From Magnetococcales bacterium (lineage in GTDB: Bacteria; Pseudomonadota; Magnetococcia; Magnetococcales; DC0425bin3): a DNA stretch of 40,725 nucleotides. The stretch spans positions 1 through 40,725 of the forward strand of contig JADGBZ010000028.1 in the NCBI GenBank assembly GCA_015231175.1, read 5' to 3'. Under the pieces are notes generated by a model that worked only from the letters and a program-made list of their open reading frames with translations, searched no databases and was not told where the DNA came from. Both the position numbers and the translations under genes were made by a program. Positions 24,667-32,853 of this stretch are shown here, piece by piece; within the stretch, counting starts at the first letter, position 1; each line of letters begins with the position of its first letter.

Positions 24667-24901
24667 CGCGTAGCGCCTTCTGGATGGAGACGGGATCAGC
24701 GTTGAAATGGGGCGATTCCTTCATGACCCCGGCAAAGTGCCGCCAATCGGGGGAAGATTCCATGGCGTCGCTGGCGATTGCATCGGATTCCAGTGGCTCC
24801 AGCACGGTCAGTACGGCCCGATGGCGTCCCCGCAACACCATCGGTTCCCGCAACCGAACCTGTCCGTCCGCACTGACTTCCGCTTCGCAGGAGCGCATCA
24901 T
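24653..24901 (-). CDS. VapB-like antitoxin
   Basis: 82 residues from the ATG at 24901 (GGAG six bases upstream). The N-terminus (AEVSADGQVRLREPMVLRGR) resembles a small beta-rich DNA-binding domain. The C-terminus (SSPDWRHFAGVMKESPHFNA then KALRDEWD) is the typical toxin-wrapping tail of antitoxins paired with PIN toxins, including the terminal DEW. It precedes and overlaps the damaged PIN gene. Confidence 0.72.
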   Translation of the reverse strand: MMRSCEAEVSADGQVRLREPMVLRGRHRAVLTVLEPLESDAIASDAMESSPDWRHFAGVMKESPHFNADPVSIQKALRDEWD

Positions 24902-25041
24902 GACTTTCTCTCCGCTTTCATGGGGGGGGGAATTACCAGCCGCCCCATCCTTTCCCGAATCCGTTTCTCCAGTGCGCACCCCTCGGCGAAGCGCTTTTCC
25001 AGCGCCCATCTTCACGGGTCTTTCGGACTGTTGCAAGCGAC

Positions 25042-26229
25042 TCAATCCACCCGGCAGATCAATCCCTTGAGATACTCCCCTTCCGGAAAGGCCAGGTTGA
25101 CGGGGTGGTCGGCATCGGCGCCCAGACGCTCCAAAACCACGGCCTGCCGCCCGGCATCCAGGGCGGCATCGGCGACGATCTTGCGGAACAGATCTGTTGT
25201 CAAATGTCCGGAGCAGGAGAAGGTGCAGAGGAGTCCACCGGGCCGCAACAGTTGACAGCCGAGAAGGTTGACATCCTTGTAGGCCCGGGAGGCTTTGGGG
25301 AGATGGGCCGCTGTCTCGGCAAACTTGGGCGGATCCAGCACGACCATGTCATATCGGGCGGCCTGATCGCGCAGACGCCGCAAAATGTCAAAGGCGTTGC
25401 CGGTGACATGTTCCGCCCGGGTGGCCTCGTGGCCATTCAGGGCAAGATTCTGGCGGGCCAGGGCGAGGGCTGGTTCTGAGGCATCCACCTGGGTGACCCG
25501 GGCGGCTCCCTGGGCCAGGCTGGCAAGACCAAATCCGCCGGAATAGGCAAAGACATTAAGCAGGTCACCCTCTGCGGCGTGTGCTCCCACCCGTGCCCGG
25601 TTGTGTCGCTGATCCAGATAAAACCCGGTCTTTTGCCCCTGTGTCAGGTCAACCAGAAAACGTACCGCCCCTTCGTGAATCTCGACCAGGGGCGGGGGTT
25701 CCCGGCCCGAGAGGAGACCAGTCCGGGGTTGCAACCCCTCCTTGCGGCGCACTTCCAGGTCAGAGCGTTCCCAGATGCCGGCGTTAAGCACGTTGTCGTT
25801 CAGGAGATCGACCAGGGTAGCCCGCCACAGCTCCGGACCTGCCGCCGAAATCTGTACCACAAGAAAATCGCCGTAGCGGTCCACGATCAATCCCGGCAAG
25901 CCGTCCGATTCGGCATTGACCAGGCGCATGGCGTTGGTCTGACGCAGGGCGGGCAGGTCGTGCCGTCTGCCCAATGCTGCTGCCAGACGCTGGTGGAAAA
26001 ACGCTGGATCGATGTGTTCCCCGGGATTGAACGACCAGATCCGCACCGGAATGCCGGAAGTGGGGGAGTAGGCGCCCCACCCCAAGGTCTCTCCCCGCGA
26101 GGAGAGGAGAGCCACCGTGTCACCCGGCTTGGGGTCGTTACGCACCTCGGCGATGGCACCACTGAAAATCCAGGGGTGTCGGCGGAGCAAGGCTTTGTCG
26201 CGACCGGCTTTCAGGACTACAGAGGGCAT
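25042..26229 (-). CDS. class I SAM-dependent rRNA methyltransferase, RlmI-like
   Basis: 395 residues. An N-terminal PUA domain (~1-80: VVLKAGRDKALLRRHPWIFS, GDTVALLSSRGETLGWGAY) and central EEHxDxR-like fold lead into a Rossmann methyltransferase. The latter has FAYSGGFGLASLAQGAARVT for SAM binding and VVLDPPKFAE as the catalytic/RNA-binding motif. RlmI methylates a cytosine (C5) of 23S rRNA in E. coli. The family is broad (RlmI/RlmK), so the exact site is unproven. The start MPSVVLK at 26229 fits the family; the ribosome-binding site is weak. It is divergent from the tetR gene. Confidence 0.88.
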   Translation of the reverse strand: MPSVVLKAGRDKALLRRHPWIFSGAIAEVRNDPKPGDTVALLSSRGETLGWGAYSPTSGIPVRIWSFNPGEHIDPAFFHQRLAAALGRRHDLPALRQTNAMRLVNAESDGLPGLIVDRYGDFLVVQISAAGPELWRATLVDLLNDNVLNAGIWERSDLEVRRKEGLQPRTGLLSGREPPPLVEIHEGAVRFLVDLTQGQKTGFYLDQRHNRARVGAHAAEGDLLNVFAYSGGFGLASLAQGAARVTQVDASEPALALARQNLALNGHEATRAEHVTGNAFDILRRLRDQAARYDMVVLDPPKFAETAAHLPKASRAYKDVNLLGCQLLRPGGLLCTFSCSGHLTTDLFRKIVADAALDAGRQAVVLERLGADADHPVNLAFPEGEYLKGLICRVD

Positions 26230-26409
26230 GATCGAGAGTCCAAAATCAAAGGGTGTGGGTTGGTGCAGGAGAACCATGCGCCGGCAGTGTGCCCGCATTT
26301 TCCGGCCATCTCAAGGCCGGACAGGATTGCAGGGGAGATGGGTGCGCCTCTCCCCCTTCCGGTCGTCAGGCGCATCGTCCTGGTGACATCTCCGCGCTGG
26401 AATTGTTGT

Positions 26410-26438
26410 TTGACAGGCATGAGGGGGCGGCGTAAACT
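26410..26438 (+). promoter_or_regulatory. promoter of the tetR-RND operon
   Basis: TTGACA (26410-26415), 17 bp, TAAACT (26433-26438). The expected transcript start (about 26445) coincides with the first unit of the GTACA repeat, so the repeat forms the first ~85 nt of the message. Confidence 0.6.
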
Positions 26439-26444
26439 GAAACT

Positions 26445-26529
26445 GTACAGTACAGTACAGTACAGTACAGTACAGTACAGTACAGTACAGTACTGTACAG
26501 TACGGTACTGTACAGTACGGTACAGTACA
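26445..26529 (+). repeat. 17-unit GTACA-type pentanucleotide repeat
   Basis: Nine perfect GTACA units (26445-26489) are followed by eight units whose last base varies: GTACT, GTACA, GTACG, GTACT, GTACA, GTACG, GTACA, GTACA. Because GTAC is its own reverse complement, the tract is strongly self-pairing and also resembles overlapping TGTAC/GTACA operator half-sites. It lies between the predicted promoter and the TetR start (26557). Confidence 0.97.
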
Positions 26530-26556
26530 TCTTGCAATGGGCCATGGGATCATCTG

Positions 26557-27168
26557 ATGAGAACGAAAAACACCCGGAAAAGACAGGCCATTCTTGATGT
26601 CGCTACCCAGGCGTTTCGTGAATTGGGTTACGAGCGGACTTCCATGTCCGAAATTTGTGCCCGTGTCGGGGGCTCGAAGGCGACGCTTTACAACCATTTC
26701 GTCTCGAAGGAGGAGCTTTTTTTCGAGGTCATATTCATGGCCAATGAAATAGAGTTTCATGCGACCAACGCCTGTCTTGATCCGAAAACGGAGGACGTTT
26801 CAGCAGCCTTGCTTGCCTTTGGCGAGCATTTTTTGCGCTTGCTCTATGCGCCGGAGATGTTGCCCATACGGCGCCTGGTCATTGCCGAGTCAGGGCGATC
26901 CAATCTTGGACGCATCTGTTATGAAAGGGGATTGAAACGCATCCACGACCTGTTGGCCGCTTTTCTCCACAGCGTGATGACCCGCGACGTATCAGGCCTG
27001 ACAGATCCAGCCGTGGCAGCCTGGCATTTGCTTGGACTGCTGGAGGCGGAACTTTTTCCACGTTGCATGCTTTGCGTGCAGGAAGTGACCAGCGAAGAGG
27101 AGATCAGGGGTTGTACACAACGCGCCGTTGGCGCCTTCATGACTGCATATGGCAGGAGTCTTCCATGA
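26557..27168 (+). CDS. TetR/AcrR-family regulator of the efflux operon
   Basis: 203 residues. The N-terminal HTH reads RQAILDVATQAFRELGYERT and then MSEICARVGGSKATLYNHFV, the classic TetR pattern. The C-terminal ligand domain resembles the AcrR/AefR type. Its stop overlaps the adaptor gene by 4 bp (ATGA), so it is translated with the pump it presumably represses. The ATG at 26557 is the first in-frame start that keeps the HTH whole; a much longer frame upstream reads through the repeat and is not real. Confidence 0.92.
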   Translation: MRTKNTRKRQAILDVATQAFRELGYERTSMSEICARVGGSKATLYNHFVSKEELFFEVIFMANEIEFHATNACLDPKTEDVSAALLAFGEHFLRLLYAPEMLPIRRLVIAESGRSNLGRICYERGLKRIHDLLAAFLHSVMTRDVSGLTDPAVAAWHLLGLLEAELFPRCMLCVQEVTSEEEIRGCTQRAVGAFMTAYGRSLP

Positions 27169-28310
27169 ACAAGGTCTCTGTCTCTTCCCTATTCATTCTG
27201 TTTTTGTCGGTTGTTTGCGGCGCGGGTGGGCCATGGGAGGTCGCTGTGGCTGGTGGCGCCATGCCGCCACCGGAAGTTGACGTTTTCACAGTGCGTGCGG
27301 GGGAGGTGACGCTAACCCGGGATTTGCCGGGCCGCCTGCAAGCCTGGCGCACGGCTGAGGTGCGGGCGCGGGTGGAAGGGATTATTGAAAAACGTCTCTT
27401 CGCGGAAGGGTCCGATGTCCGGGTCGGGGAGACTTTGTTCCAGATCGACGCACGCGCCTACCAGGCAGCCTATGAAGCCGCCACCGCCGACGTGGAGGCG
27501 GCGCGTCTGGTGGTGGAGCGCCACAAATCGCTTCTGGGTATCAAGGCGGTCAGCAGACAGGAGTTCGACGCTGCCCAGGCCAGACTTAAACAGACGCAGG
27601 CAGCGCTCACCCGCGCCAAACTTGACCTGGAGAATACCCGGGTTCCGGCGCCGATTGCCGGTCGTGTCGGGCGCACGCTGGTGACCGAGGGGGCCTTGGT
27701 CGGTCGGGGTGAGGCGACCCATCTGGCAACCATTGAACAGCTTGACCCGATCTACGCCAACTTTTCCCAACCTGGTGCGGAGATGCAGCTCCTGCGGGCC
27801 GCCAGCAAAGCGGGCCAGTCCGGAGAGACCCAGGCAGCCAAAGTGGAGCTGTTGCTCGGCGATGGCGGTCTTCATGAACAAGCGGGCCAGGTTGTCTTTG
27901 CGGACATGGCGGTTGATCCCTCTACGGGTGCGGTGTCGTTGCGTGCCCGCTTTCCCAACCCGGAACGTACCCTGTTGCCCGGCATGTTTGTGCGCGTGCG
28001 TTTAGTCACCTCTTTCACCCATGTCATCCGGGTGCCGCAACGCGCTGTGCAGGGCGGGCAGCAGGGCCAGTCCGTGCGGATCGTCAGCGCTGACGGCAAG
28101 GTTGCGCCACAGCCCGTCAAGACCCGTGGCATGGTCGATGGGGATTTTATCATCAGCGAAGGGTTGAAGGGTGGTGAACAAGTGATCGTCAACGGCTGGC
28201 AGAAGGCCCCCCCGGGCACGACGGTCAAGCCCGTGTCCTGGCCCCCCGAGATGGCTTCCGGCTTTTCACCCCCTTCGGTGACGACGCCCACCCCCAAGAC
28301 GGGAGAGTGA
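27165..28310 (+). CDS. RND efflux periplasmic adaptor (AcrA/MexA-like)
   Basis: 381 residues. Signal peptide ~1-30 (hydrophobic SSLFILFLSVVCGAG). Then come a lipoyl/barrel-sandwich half (RARVEGIIEKRLFAEGSDVR), a long alpha-hairpin (~95-165), the second lipoyl half (NTRVPAPIAGRVGRTLVTEG), a beta-barrel (MAVDPSTGAVSLRARFPNPE) and a membrane-proximal domain (VPQRAVQGG). It bridges the inner membrane pump and outer membrane channel encoded next. No lipobox cysteine is at the cleavage site. Confidence 0.94.
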   Translation: MNKVSVSSLFILFLSVVCGAGGPWEVAVAGGAMPPPEVDVFTVRAGEVTLTRDLPGRLQAWRTAEVRARVEGIIEKRLFAEGSDVRVGETLFQIDARAYQAAYEAATADVEAARLVVERHKSLLGIKAVSRQEFDAAQARLKQTQAALTRAKLDLENTRVPAPIAGRVGRTLVTEGALVGRGEATHLATIEQLDPIYANFSQPGAEMQLLRAASKAGQSGETQAAKVELLLGDGGLHEQAGQVVFADMAVDPSTGAVSLRARFPNPERTLLPGMFVRVRLVTSFTHVIRVPQRAVQGGQQGQSVRIVSADGKVAPQPVKTRGMVDGDFIISEGLKGGEQVIVNGWQKAPPGTTVKPVSWPPEMASGFSPPSVTTPTPKTGE

Positions 28311-28313
28311 CCC

Positions 28314-31300
28314 ATGTTCTCCAGGTTTTTTATTGATCGACCGGTGTTTGCCTGGGTGATTGCACTCATCATTCTGCTGGGCGGGACGTTGGCATTCAAT
28401 CATCTGCCAGTGGCGCAATATCCATCCGTAGCCCCCCCGGCCCTTGCCATTACCGTCATCTATCCCGGGGCCTCGGCCCAGGTGGTCGAGGAGACGGCAT
28501 CGGCCCTGATCGAGCAGGAGATGAATGGCATCGACAACCTGCTTTACATGGAGTCCGCTTCGGAGATCGGCACCGGCACGGTGACACTGACCTTTGCCAC
28601 CGGCACTGACCTCAACCATGCCTCGGTGGAGGCGCAAAACCGCATCAAACGGGTCGAGGCGCGCCTGCCGGACGATGTGCGCCGCTTGGGCGTGACGGTG
28701 AACAAGACGGTACGCAACTATGTCATGTTCGTCGCCATCTTCTCGCCCGACAAGAGCAAGGATTTTATTGCCCTGGGCAGCTACGCCGCAGCCAACGTGT
28801 TGGAACCGATCCGGCGTGTTCCCGGTGTGGGCGAGGCGCTGCTGTTCGGCACCGAATACGCCATGCGCATCTGGCTGCAACCGGACAAATTGCAGGGCTA
28901 TCGGCTCGCGCCCGCCGATGTGGCCAAGGCCGTGCGTGCCCAGAACGTTCAGGTCGCCTCCGGTGAGTTGGGTCAATTGCCGGCCTCGCAAGGGCAGGAA
29001 CTCAACGCGGTGATCGTCACCAAAAGCCGCCTCTCTTCGCCTGAAGAGTTTGGCAACATCGTCGTGCGCACCCAGCCGGATGGTTCCACGCTTCGCGTCA
29101 AGGACGTGGCGCGGGTGGAGTTGGGGGCGCAGGATTACAGCGTTTCTGCCCGCCTCGATGGTCAACCCACCGCCGCCGTTGCGATCCGTTTGTCCCCCGG
29201 GGCCAATGCCATCGATACGGTGCGGGCGGTCAACGCCAGGATGACCGAACTGGCAAAGTTTTTCCCGCCGGGCATTGCCTGGATCGTTCCTTACGACACT
29301 TCGGAATTTGTCAAGATTTCCATTCGCGAGGTGGGTAAAACTCTGGTGGAGGCCGTGTTTCTGGTGTTTTTGGTCATGTATCTTTTCCTGGGCAACCTGC
29401 GCGCCACCCTGATCCCGATCATCGTTGTGCCGGTGGCCCTGGTGGGTGGCATGGTGGGATTGTATATATTTGGTTATTCGATCAATGTTCTGACGCTGTT
29501 TGCCATGGTGCTGGCCATTGGCATCGTTGTGGACGATGCCATCGTTGTGGTGGAGAATGTCGAACGCATCATGTTCAGCGAAGGATTATCCCCCCGGGAC
29601 GCCACCCGCAAGGCGATGGATCAAATCGTTGCGCCCATCGTTGCCATCACGCTGGTCTTGTCGGCGGTGTTTGTGCCGATGGCTTTTTTCAGCGGGGCGA
29701 CCGGGGCCATCTATCGCCAATTTTCCGTTACCCTGATCCTGACCATCCTTTTTTCGGCCCTGATGGCCCTGACACTGACACCGGCGCTCTGTGCCAAACT
29801 GCTCCGCCATCGACCAGGCCATGCCATCCCATCGTCGCCGGAAGCGTCCGGTCGGTTCAACCATATGTTCAGCCGATTCACCCACGGCTATGCCTCCTGG
29901 GTGGGGCGGGCCATGCGCACCGCTGGGCGTTATCTGTTCATTTATGCCGCGATCATGGCCGCCACCGGTTGGTTGTTCACCCGGTTGCCGGGCAGCTTTT
30001 TGCCGGAAGAGGACCAGGGCTACTTTCTCAACATGGTCCAGTTGCCGCCGGGCGCGACCCAGGAACGAACCTTGGCCGTGCTGTCCGCCATGGAGAGGCA
30101 TTACCTCAAACAACCAGAGGTTGAGCATGTTATTGGTGTTGCAGGTTTTTCCTTCTTCGGACGCGGCCAGAACGCCGCCCTGGCCTTTGTCCGCCTCAAG
30201 GACTGGCAGGGCCGACCAGGCGAGACGAGCAGTGCCAGGGCATTGGTACACAAGGCCAACATGGCTTTTTTTGGCATCAAGGAGGCTATGGTTTTCGCCA
30301 TCAATCCGCCATCGATTCCGGAGCTGGCAGCGACGGGCGGTTTTGATTTTCGTCTCCAGGATCGTGGTGGTCAGGGACGCGAAAAACTCCTGGAGGCACG
30401 CAACATGATGCTGGGCATGGCCGCAAAGGATGCCCGTCTGAACGGAGTCCGTCCGGAAGGCCAGGATGCTGCGCCGCAACTGTTCCTCGATATCGACCGC
30501 ATCAAGGCCCAAACCCTTGGGGTCGCCATGGCCGACCTCAACGATACCATGCAATCGGCTTTGGGTGTGGCCTATATCAACGATTTTGTACGTCAGGGGC
30601 GCATTCTGCGGGTCCAGATGCAGGCCGATTCCGACACCCGCCGCAGTATCGAAGAGATTTTGCGGCTGCCGATACGCAACGACAAGGGTGGGATGGTGCA
30701 ACTGTCCGAACTTGCGACGCCGAGTTGGGTGGTGGGTGCGCCCAAGCTGGATCGCTACAATGGTCTGCCGGCGATGAAAATCGCTGGTGCTCCCGCTCCG
30801 GGACGCAGCACCGGGGAAGCGATGGCTGCCATGGAGGAGATTGCCCAAAAATTGCCTTCCGGGCTTGGTTATGAATGGTCGGCGACCTCCTATGAAGAGC
30901 GTCTTTCCGGCGCCCAGGCCCCCTTGTTGTACGGCATTTCGCTCCTGGTGGTGTTTCTTGTTCTGGCCGCTCTGTTCGAGAGTTGGTCGATCCCGTTTGC
31001 CGTCATGCTTGTGGTGCCGCTGGGGGTGTTTGGCGTCGCGGTTGCCGTCGCGTTGCGGGGGTTGCCCAACGATGTTTATCTCAAGGTCGGTTTGATCGCC
31101 ATCATCGGTCTTGCTACCAAAAATGCCATCCTGATCGTCGAATTTGCGGAAAAGCTCCAGGAGCAGGGCAGGGATCTTCTCGATGCCACCCGTGCCGCTT
31201 GTTCCTTGCGTTTCCGGCCCATTCTCATGACCTCCATTGCCTTTGTGGCCGGGGTCACCCCCCTGGCCATTTCGACCGGGGCCGGGGCCGAAAGCCGCCA

Positions 31301-31439
31301 CGCCATCGGTACAGGCGTGGTGGGCGGCATGATCGCCGCAACCGTATTGGCCGTATTTCTGGTTCCGGTATTTTACATCGTCGTGCGGCGTATCTTTCCT
31401 GCCCGCGCCAAGCCTGCCATGGGGAGCGACCATGCATAA
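28314..31439 (+). CDS. RND multidrug efflux transporter (HAE1, AcrB/MexB-like)
   Basis: 1041 residues, normal for HAE1 pumps, with 12 TM helices in two halves and two large periplasmic loops. It begins FSRFFIDRPVFAWVIALIIL. The proton-relay aspartates lie in TM4, AIGIVVDDAIVVVENVER. The second-half TM motif GLATKNAILIVEFAEKL is present. It exports hydrophobic or amphiphilic compounds with proton antiport. It sits 3 bp after the adaptor stop and overlaps the outer membrane gene by 8 bp. Confidence 0.96.
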   Translation: MFSRFFIDRPVFAWVIALIILLGGTLAFNHLPVAQYPSVAPPALAITVIYPGASAQVVEETASALIEQEMNGIDNLLYMESASEIGTGTVTLTFATGTDLNHASVEAQNRIKRVEARLPDDVRRLGVTVNKTVRNYVMFVAIFSPDKSKDFIALGSYAAANVLEPIRRVPGVGEALLFGTEYAMRIWLQPDKLQGYRLAPADVAKAVRAQNVQVASGELGQLPASQGQELNAVIVTKSRLSSPEEFGNIVVRTQPDGSTLRVKDVARVELGAQDYSVSARLDGQPTAAVAIRLSPGANAIDTVRAVNARMTELAKFFPPGIAWIVPYDTSEFVKISIREVGKTLVEAVFLVFLVMYLFLGNLRATLIPIIVVPVALVGGMVGLYIFGYSINVLTLFAMVLAIGIVVDDAIVVVENVERIMFSEGLSPRDATRKAMDQIVAPIVAITLVLSAVFVPMAFFSGATGAIYRQFSVTLILTILFSALMALTLTPALCAKLLRHRPGHAIPSSPEASGRFNHMFSRFTHGYASWVGRAMRTAGRYLFIYAAIMAATGWLFTRLPGSFLPEEDQGYFLNMVQLPPGATQERTLAVLSAMERHYLKQPEVEHVIGVAGFSFFGRGQNAALAFVRLKDWQGRPGETSSARALVHKANMAFFGIKEAMVFAINPPSIPELAATGGFDFRLQDRGGQGREKLLEARNMMLGMAAKDARLNGVRPEGQDAAPQLFLDIDRIKAQTLGVAMADLNDTMQSALGVAYINDFVRQGRILRVQMQADSDTRRSIEEILRLPIRNDKGGMVQLSELATPSWVVGAPKLDRYNGLPAMKIAGAPAPGRSTGEAMAAMEEIAQKLPSGLGYEWSATSYEERLSGAQAPLLYGISLLVVFLVLAALFESWSIPFAVMLVVPLGVFGVAVAVALRGLPNDVYLKVGLIAIIGLATKNAILIVEFAEKLQEQGRDLLDATRAACSLRFRPILMTSIAFVAGVTPLAISTGAGAESRHAIGTGVVGGMIAATVLAVFLVPVFYIVVRRIFPARAKPAMGSDHA

Positions 31440-32853
31440 ACTTGTCCTGCGAACCCTGCCGACGGTAGCCCTGTTGCTTGCCGGATGCTCCTTCATGCCG
31501 GTTTACGAGAGGCCCGTCGCCCCCATTGCCACAGAGTGGCCAGAGGGAGCCAGAGCCGAGGGAAGGCAGACCATGGTTGGTCTCTCCTGGCGTCAGATGT
31601 TGCCTGATCCAGGCCTGCGGATCCTCATTGAACTGGCCCTGGAACACAACCGGGATTGGCACGCGGCCATCGCCCGCGTCGAGGAGGCTCGCGCCCTCCA
31701 TGGCATCACCCACGCCGATCGACTGCCCGGCGTGAGTCTCAACGCCTCCCAGGCGGCGCTCCTCACCCCTGCCGATTTTTTTCCCGCAGCACGGGCGCAA
31801 ACCAGCAAACGTTACGATGTCGCCGCAAGCGTGACAGCCTTCGAACTTGATTTCTGGGGACGGGTGAAGAGTCTGGACACAGCGGCCCGGGCCGGTTTTC
31901 TTGCCACGGAACAGGCGCGGGAGGCCTTCCGCCTGGTTCTTATCGCCGATGTTGCCTCGGCCTTTTTCACCCGGCAGGAGGCGCATGAACAACTTCTTCT
32001 GGCCCGTGCCACGCTGGACAACCGCCACAATTTTCTGACCCTGATGCAAAAGCGCAACGAGGCGGGGCTGGCCAATGAACTCGATGTGCGCGTTGCCGAG
32101 GCTGCCTACGCCGCCGTGCGCGCCCAGATCGCTGCGTTGGAACAGAGCCGGGCCCAAGCGGAGAACGCCCTTGTCCTGCTGGTCGGGCAACCGGTGCCGG
32201 ATCTGCCTGCCGGTCGGCGACTGGCCGAGCAAAATCAGCCGCTCGATCTCGCAGTGGCGCTTCCTTCCGCCGTATTGACGAACCGCCCCGACGTGTGCGC
32301 TGCCGAGGGGCGCCTCATCGCAGCCAACGCCAACATCGGTGTCGCTCGCGCTGCTTTTTTGCCGCGCATCAGCCTGAGTCTTGCGTTTGGCACGGCAAGC
32401 AACACCTTTTCCGGGTTGTTTGCCTCTGGCAGCGGTGCGTGGAATTTTGCTCCCAACCTCACCCAGCCTTTGTTTGATGCCGGACGTAACCAGGCTGGGG
32501 TCGATCTGGCGGAGGCGCGCAAGGTCGTGGCGGTCGCCGAATACGAAAAGGCCATTCAACTGGCCTTTCGCGAAGTGGCCGATCTTCTGGTCGCTCGTGA
32601 CCGGCTTGCCGAACAACTCCGTGCCCAGGAGGATGCGGAACGGTTTCAAGAGGATCGTTTGCGTCTGGTCGAGGCCCGTTCCCTGTCCGGGGCCATCAAC
32701 CACCTTGACGTTCTGGATGCCCAACGCGAAACCTTCGCCGTCGCCCAGGACACGATCCGCATCCGCAAGGCCCTGCTCAGCACCGCTGCCCAGCTTTACA
32801 AGGCGCTGGGTGGCGGCGATGAGAGGAGGACGGAAAACCTGTCCAGTTTATGA
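31432..32853 (+). CDS. outer membrane efflux lipoprotein (NodT/OprM-like)
   Basis: 473 residues. A lipoprotein signal ends in LLLAGC (Cys 19). Two internal repeats of the TolC/OEP fold are seen ([20 protein letters not shown], then [20 protein letters not shown] and [20 protein letters not shown]). It forms the trimeric exit duct of the pump. Its 3' end overlaps the end of the convergent kinase gene by 6 bp. Confidence 0.94.
   Translation: MHKLVLRTLPTVALLLAGCSFMPVYERPVAPIATEWPEGARAEGRQTMVGLSWRQMLPDPGLRILIELALEHNRDWHAAIARVEEARALHGITHADRLPGVSLNASQAALLTPADFFPAARAQTSKRYDVAASVTAFELDFWGRVKSLDTAARAGFLATEQAREAFRLVLIADVASAFFTRQEAHEQLLLARATLDNRHNFLTLMQKRNEAGLANELDVRVAEAAYAAVRAQIAALEQSRAQAENALVLLVGQPVPDLPAGRRLAEQNQPLDLAVALPSAVLTNRPDVCAAEGRLIAANANIGVARAAFLPRISLSLAFGTASNTFSGLFASGSGAWNFAPNLTQPLFDAGRNQAGVDLAEARKVVAVAEYEKAIQLAFREVADLLVARDRLAEQLRAQEDAERFQEDRLRLVEARSLSGAINHLDVLDAQRETFAVAQDTIRIRKALLSTAAQLYKALGGGDERRTENLSSL

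Noticed and set aside
24902-25041. Minus-strand stretch reading LEKRFAEGCALEKRIRERMG in one frame
   Set aside because: It may be the tail of a decayed gene, but it has no start, no recognised family and is only ~30 codons.
25579-26556. Long N-terminal extension of the TetR protein
   Set aside because: The extra frame runs antisense to the RlmI-like gene and through the GTACA repeat. The HTH begins right after the ATG at 26557.
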